64,000 bases of DNA from Streptomyces sp. NBC_01296 (GCF_035984415.1 NZ_CP130720.1:1488001-1552000), one strand, 5' to 3'. Positions 16,607 through 26,159 are shown, counted from the stretch's first letter. Notes: generated from the letters alone by a model not told the origin. A program made the numbers and translations.

Positions 16607-19363
16607 TCAGCGGTGGGCCGGGAACTCCACCACCTGCTGGTACGTGGGCCGGTTCTGCCAGTTGATCTGCGGATGGCTCAGCCCGCCCACCGGACGCTGC
16701 ACGATCGAGTCCGCGCACCACTGGTTGCCGGCCGCGCAGGTCCCGTCGGCCGGGTACACGGCCGCCGGGGTGGCGGCAGCCGCCTGCTTGAGGGTGGCCG
16801 CCATGACGTCACGGCAGGCGGACAGCGAGCCGCCGCCGCAGTACGCCTTGGCCAGCGGACCGGCGACCGGGCGCCCGAGCACCGTCCGCAGGTCCTTGTC
16901 CGCGTAGCTCCACCAGCCGTACTGGAACGCCGACCCGGCATGCGAACCGGTCGGCCCGTGGCCCGCGTTGGGCGCCTCGTCGACGCTCAGGGAGGCGCGC
17001 AGGGCGTCGTACAGCGGCGCCCCGAGCCCCGGTTTGAACTCCGCCTCGATCAGCAGCGGCCACCAGGCGTCCATGATCCGGACGGCATCGGCGTGCGCGT
17101 ACGCCTTCGAGCCCTGCGCGGTCTCCTTGCGCTCGGTCCCCGCCGCCTGCCACGCGGCCAGCTTGTCGACGGCGGCGCCGACGGCCGGATCGGTGACCGG
17201 TGCACTGCGCAGCACGGCGAGCAGTTCGGGCAGCAGGTTCTCGGCGCGCAGGTCCGTGACGGCCGCGTCCGCCATGGCCTGGGTGAGCTTGGCACGGGTG
17301 ACCCCGCCCGCGGCGACGAGCGGTTTGACCCGCTGGTCGAGGAGGTCGCCGCGGTGCACGGAGCCCATCCCGAAACCGGCCGCACTGTAGTCCTCGGCCT
17401 GCTTGTTGTTCCAACTGATGTAGTAGTCCTGCCCGATGGACTGCGGATGCTCGGCGGGCGGTGTGTAGGCCGCGGTGTTGGCCGCCGGGTCGAAGCCCTG
17501 CCACTCGTACTGCTGCCGGGCGTGCACGGGGAGCGCCGCGTCGACTCCTGCCGGCCGGACCGGGTTCAACCCGCTGTTGTAGTACGCCGCTTCGCGCGAG
17601 TCGGCGTAGAACCAGTTGAAGGCGTAGCCGATGTGCTGGGCGGCCTCCTGGAACGTCCGGGCGTCCTTCACGTACGACGGGTCGTTCATCATCTGGAAGC
17701 CGATGATCGAGTCGGCCTCGTGGCGGTACGTGGAGCGCAGCGCGGTGTAGGCCACGGGCTTGCCCGCGACGGTGGCGCGATGGGTCACGATGCCGTAGTT
17801 CGTCCGCCAGACCTGCATCCGGTACGAGCCGTTCGGCGTCGGGTCGGCCACCGAGGACTTCCAGGCGTTGGTGTGCTCCAGCTTGTCCATGGGGGTGCAG
17901 GTGCCGCGGTAGAGGTACGAGGCGCTGGCCGTGGTCGGGGCGCCGCCGCCGGGCTCGCACAGCTCGACGGCGAAGGTGTCGGTGATGTCCTGGCCGGCGG
18001 AGGTGGCGCTCCAGGCGTAGTCCTGGCCGCGGCCGAGCTGGACGTACATGCTCACACCGGCGAAGGAGGCGCCGCGGGCGCTGATGCCGGGGCCCTGGAT
18101 CTCCTGGAGCATGAGGAGTTGGGGCGCGAGGTAGCCGGTCTGCGGGCCGAAGACGGCGACGGGATGGCCGCTCGCGGTCTTCGCCCCGGAGACGAGCAGG
18201 GCGTTGGACATGCTCTGCTTGACCGGCTTCGGCGGGTTGGCGGCGGCCGCCGTGGCCGCGGCGCCCGTACGGTCGAAGACGAGCTGCTCGGCGGTGACCG
18301 ATCCGGGGTCCGGCAGCGCGGTGCCCTGCGGGTTCGCGGGTTTCTGCGCGTACGGGAAGCTCGTGCCGTCGTGGACGGTGAGCACGGCCTCGGGGTCGTT
18401 GCGTTCGCGGAAGGACTCCCAGACCCGGGTGCCCTCCTCGAGGCCGTACGTCTGCTGCGCGGAGAGCAGGGAGAGCGCGGCCTGCACCTCGCCGCCGCCT
18501 CCGCCGCCGAACAGGCCGCCGACCACGGAGGCGAGGGCGATCAGGTCGGTGATCTTGAAGGGCTGTATCTCACCGGCGTTGGTGATCGAGTCGATGTGGC
18601 CGGTGAGCACGTACTCTCCGGGGAAGTAGCGGCCGTTCTTGGACTGGACGCGGTAGGTGTTGATCCCGTCGACGTACGCCTGCGCGTCCTCCATCGCCAG
18701 GCGGCCGCGATCACCCTCGGTGGTGCGGATCCGGTCCACCTGGGCCTGGAGGTCGGCCTCGGTGTACGGGGCCTGCGGCCAGAACTGCTGCTCCAGGCCC
18801 TGGTTGGCGAGGGCGCCGCCGGCGAACGGGGTCAGGTCGCCGCGGCCGACGTGGCGGAAGAGGTCCATCTGCCAGAGCCGGTCCTGTGCGGCGGCGAAGC
18901 CCGCGCCGAAGGAAGTGCCGTAGCGGGTGGTGCCCTTGACGTGGGGGACGCCGGTCTTCTTGTCGCGGGTGATGGTGACGTCGGAACGCGGGCTGGAGGT
19001 CGACTCGACCTGGTCGGCGGGGACGCCGAAGGAGGCGTCGTTGAAGAAGTCGTTGACCTTGGCGTCGGTGAGCCCGGGGTAGCCGGCGGCCAGCGAGTCG
19101 TAGCGGGCCAGTTGGTCGGAGGCGTGGGCGGGCATCGCGCCGAACGCCTTGTGCAGGAGGATCTGGGCGAGGGTCGCGTTGCCGTTCTGGCCGGGCGGCA
19201 GGATGTCCGCGCACCGGCCGCCGCAGTAGTCGGCGACGGGCAGCGGGACGGGGTCGGCGGACGGCGCGGCGGCCGCGGACGCGAGCGGGGAGAGCAGGGC
19301 CGCGCCGAGGGCGATCACCCCGGCGGCGACGGCAGTTCTCAGGCGAGCGGTGGGACGTCGCAT
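16607..19363 (-). CDS. Secreted penicillin acylase family N-terminal-nucleophile hydrolase
   Basis: 918 residues with a signal peptide (TAVAAGVIALGAALLSPLASA) cut near residue 33. It follows the family's alpha-spacer-beta plan: an alpha-like region with VTITRDKKTGVPHVKGTTRYG, a spacer, and the autoprocessing site KQSM|SNALLVSG, where Ser386 (codon at 18206-18208) becomes the N-terminal nucleophile of the beta chain. Downstream beta-chain motifs include GYLAPQLLM and the YYISWNNKQAEDYS region. Family members hydrolyse amide bonds of penicillins, cephalosporins or acyl-homoserine lactones; the substrate cannot be called. The gene is isolated between a terminator and the DUF2087 gene. Confidence 0.9.
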   Translation of the reverse strand: MRRPTARLRTAVAAGVIALGAALLSPLASAAAAPSADPVPLPVADYCGGRCADILPPGQNGNATLAQILLHKAFGAMPAHASDQLARYDSLAAGYPGLTDAKVNDFFNDASFGVPADQVESTSSPRSDVTITRDKKTGVPHVKGTTRYGTSFGAGFAAAQDRLWQMDLFRHVGRGDLTPFAGGALANQGLEQQFWPQAPYTEADLQAQVDRIRTTEGDRGRLAMEDAQAYVDGINTYRVQSKNGRYFPGEYVLTGHIDSITNAGEIQPFKITDLIALASVVGGLFGGGGGGEVQAALSLLSAQQTYGLEEGTRVWESFRERNDPEAVLTVHDGTSFPYAQKPANPQGTALPDPGSVTAEQLVFDRTGAAATAAAANPPKPVKQSMSNALLVSGAKTASGHPVAVFGPQTGYLAPQLLMLQEIQGPGISARGASFAGVSMYVQLGRGQDYAWSATSAGQDITDTFAVELCEPGGGAPTTASASYLYRGTCTPMDKLEHTNAWKSSVADPTPNGSYRMQVWRTNYGIVTHRATVAGKPVAYTALRSTYRHEADSIIGFQMMNDPSYVKDARTFQEAAQHIGYAFNWFYADSREAAYYNSGLNPVRPAGVDAALPVHARQQYEWQGFDPAANTAAYTPPAEHPQSIGQDYYISWNNKQAEDYSAAGFGMGSVHRGDLLDQRVKPLVAAGGVTRAKLTQAMADAAVTDLRAENLLPELLAVLRSAPVTDPAVGAAVDKLAAWQAAGTERKETAQGSKAYAHADAVRIMDAWWPLLIEAEFKPGLGAPLYDALRASLSVDEAPNAGHGPTGSHAGSAFQYGWWSYADKDLRTVLGRPVAGPLAKAYCGGGSLSACRDVMAATLKQAAAATPAAVYPADGTCAAGNQWCADSIVQRPVGGLSHPQINWQNRPTYQQVVEFPAHR

Positions 19364-19528
19364 ACGTGCTCCTCCGTGGGGCAGGAAGCGGTCACGGGGG
19401 AGGGTACTGGCGGGTCTACCACTCAGTAAGATGAACGACCGTCACTTTTTGCGGGAGTTGGCGCCGGGCCCCGGCCGGTGGCATAAATCCGTTGCCGGAC
19501 ATGCGGGACGTCGGAGAGGCTCGCTTTC

Positions 19529-19849
19529 ATGTCACAGAAAGAGCGCCACGTCGCCGACCTCTTCTCAGGCGGCCGGCTCACCGCCATCCCGCGCAAGGCC
19601 GCCCGCCGCGAGCAGCTGCTCGCCCACCTCACCGAGACCCTCTTCGAGGAGGGCCGGACGTACACGGAGCCCGAGGTGAACGACGCGCTGCGCACGGTGC
19701 ACGAGGACTGCTCGGCGCTGCGCCGCTACCTGATCACCTCGGGCCTGCTGACGCGCACCCGGGACGGCAGCAGCTACCGCCGGGCCTGCGTCGTGGACTC
19801 GGCCCTCGCCGGTACGTCCGCTATCCCCGGTACGTCTCCAGCAGCCTGA
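19529..19849 (+). CDS. DUF2087 domain protein
   Basis: 106 residues. The DUF2087 signature is clear: GGRLTAIPRKAARREQLLAHL, YTEPEVNDALR and DCSALRRYLITSGLLTRTRDG. The fold is a winged helix-like domain often fused to or adjacent to transcription regulators; function remains unknown. GGAGAGG lies upstream. Its 3' end overlaps the 3' end of the convergent flavoprotein gene by 29 bp. Confidence 0.88.
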   Translation: MSQKERHVADLFSGGRLTAIPRKAARREQLLAHLTETLFEEGRTYTEPEVNDALRTVHEDCSALRRYLITSGLLTRTRDGSSYRRACVVDSALAGTSAIPGTSPAA

Positions 19850-21257
19850 GCCAGATCTCGCTGATCGTCGGGAACGCCGGGACCGCGTGCCACAGCCGGT
19901 CGATCGGGACCTCCCCCGCGACCGCGATGGTGGCCGCGTGCACGAGCTCGGCCGCGCCCGGGCCGACGAAGGTGACCCCGAGGAGCACCTCCCGGTCCAG
20001 GTCGACGACCATCCGGGCCCGCCCGCGGTACCCGTCGGCGTACAGGCCCGCGCCCGAGACCTTGCCCAGGTCGTAGTCGACGGCACGCACCCGGTGGCCG
20101 GCCCGCTCGGCCTCGGCGAGGGTGAGGCCCACCGCCGCCGCCTCCGGGTCGGTGAACACCGCCTGCGGCAGGGCCTGCGTATCGGCGGTCGCCGCGTGCG
20201 CGCCCCAGCGGCCGGTGTCGAGCTCGCCGCCGCCCGCCGCGCGGGCCGCGATCGCGGCGCCCGCGATCCGGGCCTGGTACTTGCCCTGGTGGGTCAGCAG
20301 CGCGCGGTGGTTCACATCGCCGACGGCGTACAGCCAGTCGTGGCCCTGGACGCGGCAGCTGTCGTCGACCGGAATCCAGTCGCCGGGCGTCAGCCCGACG
20401 GTCTCGAGCCCGATGTCCCCGGTGCGCGGCGAGCGGCCGGTCGCCATCAGCAGCTCGTCGCCCTCCAGGATCTCCCCGCCCTCCAGGACGACCTGGACGG
20501 GCCCGGTCGAGCCGCTGCGTACGACCGCCTCGACGGAGACGTCCGTACGGACCACCGCGCCGGCCTCGCGCAGCGCCTCGGCGACCAGCTCTCCGGCGAA
20601 GGGCTCCATCCGCGGCAGCAGCCCGGAGCCGCGTACGAGGACCGTGACCTGCGAGCCGAGGGCCTGCCAGGCCGTGGCCATCTCGGCGGCCACCACGGAG
20701 CCGCCCACGATCAGCAGCCGGCCCGGCGCCTGCTGGGCGGAGGTGGCCTCGCGGCTGGTCCACGGCCGCGCCCCGGCGAGCCCGGGCACGTCCGGGACCA
20801 TGGCGCGGGTGCCGGTGGCGACGACCACCGCGTGCCGGGCGGCGAGTACGTGGTGCTCCCCCTCCGGGCTGGTGACGGCCACCTTGCGGACGCCGTACAG
20901 GCGGCCGTGGCCCCGGTAGAGGTGGACGCCGATCGAGTCGATCCAGTCGACCTGGCCGTCGTCCTTCCAGCTGCCGGTCCAGTAGTCGCGGTGCGCGAGT
21001 ACGGCCGCCGCATCGAGCGGCCCGCCGACGGAGCCCGCGAGGCCGGGCACCCGCCGGGCGTCGGCCCTGGCCAGCGCCGGGCGCAGCAGCGCCTTGCTCG
21101 GGACGCAGGCCCAGTACGAGCACTCCCCGCCGACGAGTTCGGCCTCGACGAGGGCCGTGGTCAGCCCGGCGGCTCGGGTCCGGTCCACGATGTTCTCGCC
21201 GGCCGGTCCCCCGCCGAGCACCACGACGTCGTACTCCACCGCTTCCGACACAGTCAC
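19821..21257 (-). CDS. FAD-dependent pyridine nucleotide-disulfide oxidoreductase
   Basis: 478 residues of the class-I flavoprotein disulfide reductase family. Seen in order: FAD motif VVVLGGGPAGENI (about 11-23), redox-active disulfide in GGECSYWACVPSKA (CX4C, about 43-56), NAD(P) motif LLIVGGSVVAAEMA (about 183-196), second FAD motif YAVGDV, and the C-terminal dimer-interface His in HAVPAFPTISE. This matches dihydrolipoamide dehydrogenase, mercuric reductase and soluble transhydrogenase relatives. There is no N-terminal MerA-like domain and no lipoyl-complex genes nearby. A thioredoxin gene lies upstream on the same strand beyond a terminator. Confidence 0.9.
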   Translation of the reverse strand: MTVSEAVEYDVVVLGGGPAGENIVDRTRAAGLTTALVEAELVGGECSYWACVPSKALLRPALARADARRVPGLAGSVGGPLDAAAVLAHRDYWTGSWKDDGQVDWIDSIGVHLYRGHGRLYGVRKVAVTSPEGEHHVLAARHAVVVATGTRAMVPDVPGLAGARPWTSREATSAQQAPGRLLIVGGSVVAAEMATAWQALGSQVTVLVRGSGLLPRMEPFAGELVAEALREAGAVVRTDVSVEAVVRSGSTGPVQVVLEGGEILEGDELLMATGRSPRTGDIGLETVGLTPGDWIPVDDSCRVQGHDWLYAVGDVNHRALLTHQGKYQARIAGAAIAARAAGGGELDTGRWGAHAATADTQALPQAVFTDPEAAAVGLTLAEAERAGHRVRAVDYDLGKVSGAGLYADGYRGRARMVVDLDREVLLGVTFVGPGAAELVHAATIAVAGEVPIDRLWHAVPAFPTISEIWLRLLETYRG

Positions 21258-21329
21258 CTTCCGGGGCTCCAGGGGCTCATGTCCCTGTCACCTTACGTGG
21301 GGACCGTGGGAGACGCGGCAGACGCGCGG

Positions 21330-21366
21330 CGACGCGTCCCCGCGATCGGTCGGCGGGGACGCGTCG
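21330..21366 (-). terminator. 14-bp stem terminator after thioredoxin gene
   Basis: CGACGCGTCCCCGC (21330-21343), 9-nt loop, GCGGGGACGCGTCG (21353-21366). It lies 57 bp beyond the thioredoxin stop and before the next gene on the same strand. The neighbouring 21370-21422 carries short GGTGCGCCGTTC-type direct repeats. Confidence 0.8.
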
Positions 21367-21422
21367 GCCGGTCGGTGGGCCGTTCAGTGCCCCCGTCGGT
21401 GCGCCGTTCGGTGCGCCGGAGC

Positions 21423-21821
21423 TCAGGCCTGCGCCGTGCCGCCGTTGCCGCCCTGGCCGTCCTGCTGTGACGCGGCGATCTTCGCGCGCACCTCGTCCAT
21501 GTCCAGCTCCCGCGCCTGCCCGATGAGGTCCGTCAGCGCGTTCTCGGGCAGTGCGCCGGGCTGCGCGAAGATGGCCACCTGGTCCCGGACGATCATCAGC
21601 GTCGGGATCGAGCTGATCTGGAAGGCGGCGGCCAGCTCCTGCTGCGCCTCCGTGTCCACCTTGGCGAAGACCAGGTCGGGGTTGGCCTCGGAGGCCTTCT
21701 CGTAGACCGGGGCGAACTGCAGGCACGGCCGGCACCAGCCCGCCCAGAAGTCGATCAGCACGAACGGGTTCTCGCTGACCGTCTGGTCGAAGTTGTCCTT
21801 GGTGAGCTCGACAGTAGCCAC
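21423..21821 (-). CDS. Thioredoxin-fold protein with WCRPC active site
   Basis: 132 residues from the GTG at 21821, chosen because a perfect AGGAGGT lies 9 nt upstream; an in-frame ATG 60 bp further upstream lacks one. A full thioredoxin domain is visible: FVLIDFWAGWCRPCLQFAPVY with the active site Trp-Cys-Arg-Pro-Cys rather than canonical WCGPC, then KVDTEAQQELAAAFQISSIPTL with the cis-Pro loop. A Gln/Gly-rich tail ends the protein. The Arg between the cysteines' Trp-Pro frame should shift redox potential. It may work with the upstream flavoprotein, though thioredoxin reductase proper is not in the window. Confidence 0.9.
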   Translation of the reverse strand: MATVELTKDNFDQTVSENPFVLIDFWAGWCRPCLQFAPVYEKASEANPDLVFAKVDTEAQQELAAAFQISSIPTLMIVRDQVAIFAQPGALPENALTDLIGQARELDMDEVRAKIAASQQDGQGGNGGTAQA

Positions 21822-21932
21822 GGCTTCCAGACCTCCTGAGTGGTTCGTATGCCCCTTGAACGATCGGCCGGCCCCGTGCATTCCGCCCGCGGGCCCGGGC
21901 CCCGCGGGCGGCGGGTCCCGGGCCCGCGGCCC

Positions 21933-23372
21933 TCAGAAGGGGTGCCCCGCCGGGGCCGAGCGGACCGTGGTCCAGCGCAGCTCCGTGAACGCGTCGAGGT
22001 TCGCCTCGCCGCCGAACCGGGCTCCGGTGCCGGAGGCGCCGACCCCGCCGAAGGGGGCCACCGCCTCGTCGTTCACCGTCTGGTCGTTGACGTGCGCGAT
22101 CCCGGTCGGGATCCGCCCCGCCAGCTCCAGCCCGCGCGCCGCGTCCCGGGTCACGATCCCGAGAGCGAGGCCGTACGGGCCGGCCGAGGCCAGGGCCACC
22201 GCCTCCTCCTCCGTCGCGAAGGACCGTACGGGCGCCACCGGGCCGAAGACCTCCTCCGCGTAGGCGGGGGTGTCGTCCGCGACGCCCGCCAGCACGGTCG
22301 GCCGGTAGAACAGCCCCTCGTGGGTGCCCCCGGCGACGAGCTTCGCGCCCTGCTCCGTACTGGCCTCGACCAGGCCGTGGACCCGCTCCAGCTGGCCGCG
22401 GTCGATCAGCGGGCCCAGGTGCACCCGGTCGCGGTACGGGTCCCCCACCGCCAGCTCCTCGGCCCGCGCGGCGAGCCGCTCGACGTACTCGTCGTACAGC
22501 GAGGCGTGGACGAGATGTCGGCCGGCCGTCATGCAGATCTGGCCCTGGTGGAAGAACGAGCCCCACGAGGCCTGTGCGACGGCGGCCTCGACATCGGCGT
22601 CCTTGAGTACGACGAGGGCCGAGTTCCCGCCCAACTCCAGGTGTACCCGCTTGAGATGACGGCCGGCCAGCTCCCCGACGAGCCGCCCGGCGGCCGTGGA
22701 CCCGGTGAACGACACCACCCGTACCAGCGGGTCGGCGACCACCGCGGCCCCGGTCTCGGCGCCCCCGGGCAGCACGTGCAGCAGCCCGCCCGGCAGCCCG
22801 GCCGCGGCGAGGACGGCGGCGAGCGCGAGGCCGCCGCACACGGCGGTGCGCCGGTCCGGCTTGAGCAGCACCGCGTTGCCGAGGGCGAGGGCAGGGGCGA
22901 CCGAGCGGATCGCCAGGATCAGCGGAGCGTTGAACGGGGCCACCACACCCACCACCCCGGCCGGGACCCGGCGGGTGAACGAGAGCCGCGGCGCCTCGCT
23001 CGGCAGCACCTGACCGGCCGGACGGGAGGCCAGCGCGGCGGCCTCGTAGCACTCCTGGGCGGCGACGTGCAGCTCGAAGTCGGCCTTGCCCGGTATGGAA
23101 CCGGACTCCCGCACCAGCCACTCCCGCAGCTCCTCGGCATGGGCGGCGAACAGGTCGCCGGCCCGGCGCAGGACGGCGGCCCGCTCCATGTGGCCGGCCC
23201 GCGCCCAGTCCTCCTGGGCGGCCCGGGCCCGTACGGCGGCCTCCGGGACATCGGCGGGGGCGGCCAGCTCGACGGCGGCGAGGGCAAGGCCGGTGGCGGG
23301 TTCGACGACCGGGGCGGAGCCGCCGGTCAGGGTCGTTCCGTCCTGCCAGAGCGTCGGTTCGAGGAGCGGCAT
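21933..23372 (-). CDS. Aldehyde dehydrogenase (benzaldehyde/vanillin dehydrogenase-like)
   Basis: 479 residues from the ATG at 23372, which has GGAGG upstream. NAD(P)-dependent ALDH motifs: VVAPFNAPLILAIRSVAPAL (about 145-165), Glu motif LELGGNSALVVL (about 248-259) and the catalytic Cys in QGQICMTAGR (about 283-292). The HQGQICM context is frequent in aromatic aldehyde dehydrogenases such as vanillin or benzaldehyde dehydrogenase. The next gene downstream in the same orientation upstream on the map is a PcaF-like thiolase, which fits an aromatic-acid degradation theme, but ring-cleavage genes are not in the window. Confidence 0.88.
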   Translation of the reverse strand: MPLLEPTLWQDGTTLTGGSAPVVEPATGLALAAVELAAPADVPEAAVRARAAQEDWARAGHMERAAVLRRAGDLFAAHAEELREWLVRESGSIPGKADFELHVAAQECYEAAALASRPAGQVLPSEAPRLSFTRRVPAGVVGVVAPFNAPLILAIRSVAPALALGNAVLLKPDRRTAVCGGLALAAVLAAAGLPGGLLHVLPGGAETGAAVVADPLVRVVSFTGSTAAGRLVGELAGRHLKRVHLELGGNSALVVLKDADVEAAVAQASWGSFFHQGQICMTAGRHLVHASLYDEYVERLAARAEELAVGDPYRDRVHLGPLIDRGQLERVHGLVEASTEQGAKLVAGGTHEGLFYRPTVLAGVADDTPAYAEEVFGPVAPVRSFATEEEAVALASAGPYGLALGIVTRDAARGLELAGRIPTGIAHVNDQTVNDEAVAPFGGVGASGTGARFGGEANLDAFTELRWTTVRSAPAGHPF

Positions 23373-23535
23373 GGCGCGGGGCCTCCGGTGGGGATGGGCG
23401 GGGCGGGGGGCGGCAGCACGCGCCATCGTGCCAGACCGGAGGCACCACATCAGTTCAGTTATTGGGCAGTTGACGGGCCGCCGTGACCGGAAACGATCGA
23501 CGGCCGGGCCGCGTACGCGAGTTCGGGGCGGGCGT

Positions 23536-24753
23536 TCAGCGCTCCAGGACGAGCGCGATGCCCTGCCCGACCCCGATGCACAGCGTCGCCATGCCGGTGC
23601 CCGAGCCGGCCGCGGCCAGCTGGTGGGCCACCGAGCCGGCCAGCCGGGCCCCGGAGGCGCCGAGCGGGTGACCGATCGCGATGGCACCACCGCGCGGGTT
23701 GAGCACGGCCGGGTCCAGCTCCGGCCAGGCCGCGAGGCAGCCCAACGCCTGCGCAGCGAAAGCCTCGTTGAGCTCGAGCGTGGTCAGATCGGCCAGGCTC
23801 CGGCCCGCCTTGGCGAGCGCGTTCCGCACGGCGTCGACCGGGCCCAGGCCGAAGAGCTGCGGCTCGATGCCGGTGACCGCGGAGGCACTGATCCGGGCCA
23901 GCGGCTCCCGGCCGGTGGCCGCCAGCCCCTCCTCGTCGGTCAGCAGCAGCGCCGCGGCGCCGTCGTTGAGCGGGGAGGCGTTGGCGGCCGTGACCGTACC
24001 CGTGCCGTCCGTCCGGAAGGCGGGCTTCAGGCGGGCCAGCGACTCGGGCGTGGAGCCCTCCCGGATGCACTCGTCGCGTACGAGGTCCACACCGGGGTAC
24101 GCGACGACCTCGTCCCCGTACTGCCCGGCGGCCCAGGCGGCCGCGGCCTTGCGGTGGCTCTCCAGGGCGAAGAGGTCCTGGGCCTCGCGGGTGATGCCGT
24201 GCTTCTCCGCGATGAGTTCGGCGCCCTCGCCGAGCGAGCCCGACCACTCCGCGGGCATGCGCGGGTTGGTCATCCGCCAGCCGAGGGTGGTGGACCACAT
24301 CTGCTGGTGGCCGGCCGGGAAGGGGCGCTCGGGCTTCTGCACCACCCAGGGGGCGCGGCTCATCGACTCCACTCCGCCCGCGATGGCGACGGAGGCATCG
24401 CCCAGCGCGATGGCCCGGGCGGCCTGGATGACCGCTTCGAGGCCCGAACCGCAGAGCCTGTTGACCGTGACCCCGGGGACGGACACCGGGAGCCCGGCGA
24501 GCAGGACGGCCATCCGGGCCACGTCCCGGTTGTCCTCGCCCGCGCCGTTGGCATCGCCGAAGACCACGTCGTCGATGCGGGCGGGGTCGAGGTCGGGCGT
24601 ACGGTCCACCAGCGCCCGCACGACGTGCGCGGCGAGGTCGTCCGGGCGGACCCCGGCGTAGGCGCCGCCGAACTTGCCGATCGGGGTGCGGACGGCGTCG
24701 ACGACGTAGACGTCGCGGACGCTGCGTCCGTCGCGGGCGGTGCGGATGCTCAT
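23536..24753 (-). CDS. Acetyl-CoA acyltransferase, PcaF (beta-ketoadipyl-CoA thiolase)-like
   Basis: 405 residues from the ATG at 24753 with AGGAG upstream. All thiolase catalytic elements are present: nucleophile Cys in VNRLCGSGLEA (about 94-104), NEAFAAQ, His in GHPLGASGAR and the second Cys in LCIGVGQG. The start YVVDAVRTPIGKFGGAYAG and the segment GDANGAGEDNRDVARMA are close to PcaF, which cleaves beta-ketoadipyl-CoA to succinyl-CoA and acetyl-CoA in protocatechuate and phenylacetate catabolism. It lies on the same strand as the aldehyde dehydrogenase, 163 bp apart. A general biosynthetic or beta-oxidation thiolase is the alternative. Confidence 0.88.
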   Translation of the reverse strand: MSIRTARDGRSVRDVYVVDAVRTPIGKFGGAYAGVRPDDLAAHVVRALVDRTPDLDPARIDDVVFGDANGAGEDNRDVARMAVLLAGLPVSVPGVTVNRLCGSGLEAVIQAARAIALGDASVAIAGGVESMSRAPWVVQKPERPFPAGHQQMWSTTLGWRMTNPRMPAEWSGSLGEGAELIAEKHGITREAQDLFALESHRKAAAAWAAGQYGDEVVAYPGVDLVRDECIREGSTPESLARLKPAFRTDGTGTVTAANASPLNDGAAALLLTDEEGLAATGREPLARISASAVTGIEPQLFGLGPVDAVRNALAKAGRSLADLTTLELNEAFAAQALGCLAAWPELDPAVLNPRGGAIAIGHPLGASGARLAGSVAHQLAAAGSGTGMATLCIGVGQGIALVLER

Positions 24754-24986
24754 CGGGGCTCTCCTGGGCGGATCCGTACGGGCGGCGCCGGAGTGGTGCC
24801 GGGTTCGGCACCCGGTGCGGCGCCGGGCGCGCCCGGTGGGGCGCGCCCGCAGTCTCCGTCCGCAGGTCACCGCCTGTCAACGGCCCTCCGTCGGCCATGC
24901 GCGGACGGCCTCGGCCGGCGGGGGCGGACGGTCACGGGCTGCTGTCGCGGGCCCGCCGTCAGGGGCCCGCGGTCAGGGGCCCGCCG

Positions 24987-26000
24987 TCAGGTCGACTCCC
25001 GGTGGACGGCCACGGCGGCGATCAGGTCGTGCCGCTGCGTGATCTCGGACGGCTCGCGCACCGCCTGGTCCACCAGCGCGGCCAGATGGTCCCCGGTGGG
25101 CAGCTCGATCTGCACCGTGCTCAGCCGGGGCCGCAGCAGCCGGCCGATGAGCAGGTCGTCCGCGCCCATGACCGCGACGTCCTCGGGGACCCGCAGGCCC
25201 TCGTCGAGCAGGGCGCGCATCAGCAGCATCGCGTACTCGTCGTTGTACGCGAACACCGCGGCCAGGCCGAGGGAGCGCCAGCGGGCGGCCAGGGCGGCGG
25301 CCGACTCCTCCGAGTAGGCCATCGGGAGCGGCTCGATCGCGGCGGCCCCGATCGAGCGGGCGCCCGCCAGCCGGGGCGTGGAGAAGAGCTCAAGCCCCTC
25401 CTCCTCGGGGACGACCACGCCGATCCGCCGGTGACCCCGCTCGACGAGATGGGCGGCGGCCCGGGCGCCGACCTCGCTCTGGTCCATGACGAGGGCGTGG
25501 GCCCCGGGGACGCCGACCGGGCCCATCGTTATCACCGCGCGGGCGCCGGCCCGCTTGAGCGTGGCCACGTTGTGCGCGGACAGGGCGATCTCGCCGAGGG
25601 AGATCACCGCGACCGGGCGCAGCTCGGCCCAGGCACGGGCGGCCTCGTCGCCGCTGAGGCCGAGGCTGCCGTACTGGACCACGGTGTAGTCGAGGCGGCG
25701 CAGCGACCACTGGAGCTCATTGAGGAAGGCGCTGTAGAGCGGTCCGATCGGCACGTGCGAGGTGGGCAGCAGCACGATCCGGGTGTGCCCGGCGCGCAGG
25801 CTGCGTGCGGCGGCGTGCGGCACGTACCCGAGTTCCTCGGCGGCCTGGCGGACCTTGCGACGGGTCGGTTCGCTGATGCGTACGGCTTCCGCGTTGTTCA
25901 GGACGTACGAGACCGTCGCGCGCGACACACCGGCGAGCCGGGCCACGTCGGCGCTGGTCGGCACGGGGGTCGGCTTCGGCGATTTCGATGACTGTGACAT
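24987..26000 (-). CDS. LacI family transcriptional regulator
   Basis: 337 residues. The LacI helix-turn-helix and hinge are clear: TSADVARLAGVSRATVSYVL (about 15-34) and GYVPHAAARSLR. A periplasmic-binding-protein-like effector domain follows (about 73-337). It is divergent from the MFS transporter at 26354, and a perfect 9-bp inverted repeat lies between them, so it most likely controls that transporter and itself. The effector is presumably the transported or degraded compound, not identifiable here. Confidence 0.92.
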   Translation of the reverse strand: MSQSSKSPKPTPVPTSADVARLAGVSRATVSYVLNNAEAVRISEPTRRKVRQAAEELGYVPHAAARSLRAGHTRIVLLPTSHVPIGPLYSAFLNELQWSLRRLDYTVVQYGSLGLSGDEAARAWAELRPVAVISLGEIALSAHNVATLKRAGARAVITMGPVGVPGAHALVMDQSEVGARAAAHLVERGHRRIGVVVPEEEGLELFSTPRLAGARSIGAAAIEPLPMAYSEESAAALAARWRSLGLAAVFAYNDEYAMLLMRALLDEGLRVPEDVAVMGADDLLIGRLLRPRLSTVQIELPTGDHLAALVDQAVREPSEITQRHDLIAAVAVHREST

Positions 26001-26070
26001 TGCCGTGGCATCTTTCCAGACCGATTGCGCCCGGGGGCTAGCGGATGGCCGGAAACGAATGCTACACAGT

Positions 26071-26099
26071 GGTTACACGATTCATTGACACGTGTAACC
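26071..26099. promoter_or_regulatory. Operator-like inverted repeat between lacI-type and MFS genes
   Basis: GGTTACACG (26071-26079), 11-nt spacer, CGTGTAACC (26091-26099): perfect 9-bp arms. A consensus -35 hexamer TTGACA (26085-26090) sits inside the spacer on the plus strand, and an ACACGTGT palindrome occupies 26088-26095, so binding would block the promoter. Confidence 0.8.
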
Positions 26100-26159
26100 C
26101 CGGCTCACATCCCCTTCCCCGGGGCCGCGCAGCACGTGTCCGACCATGTCCCGCCGTGC

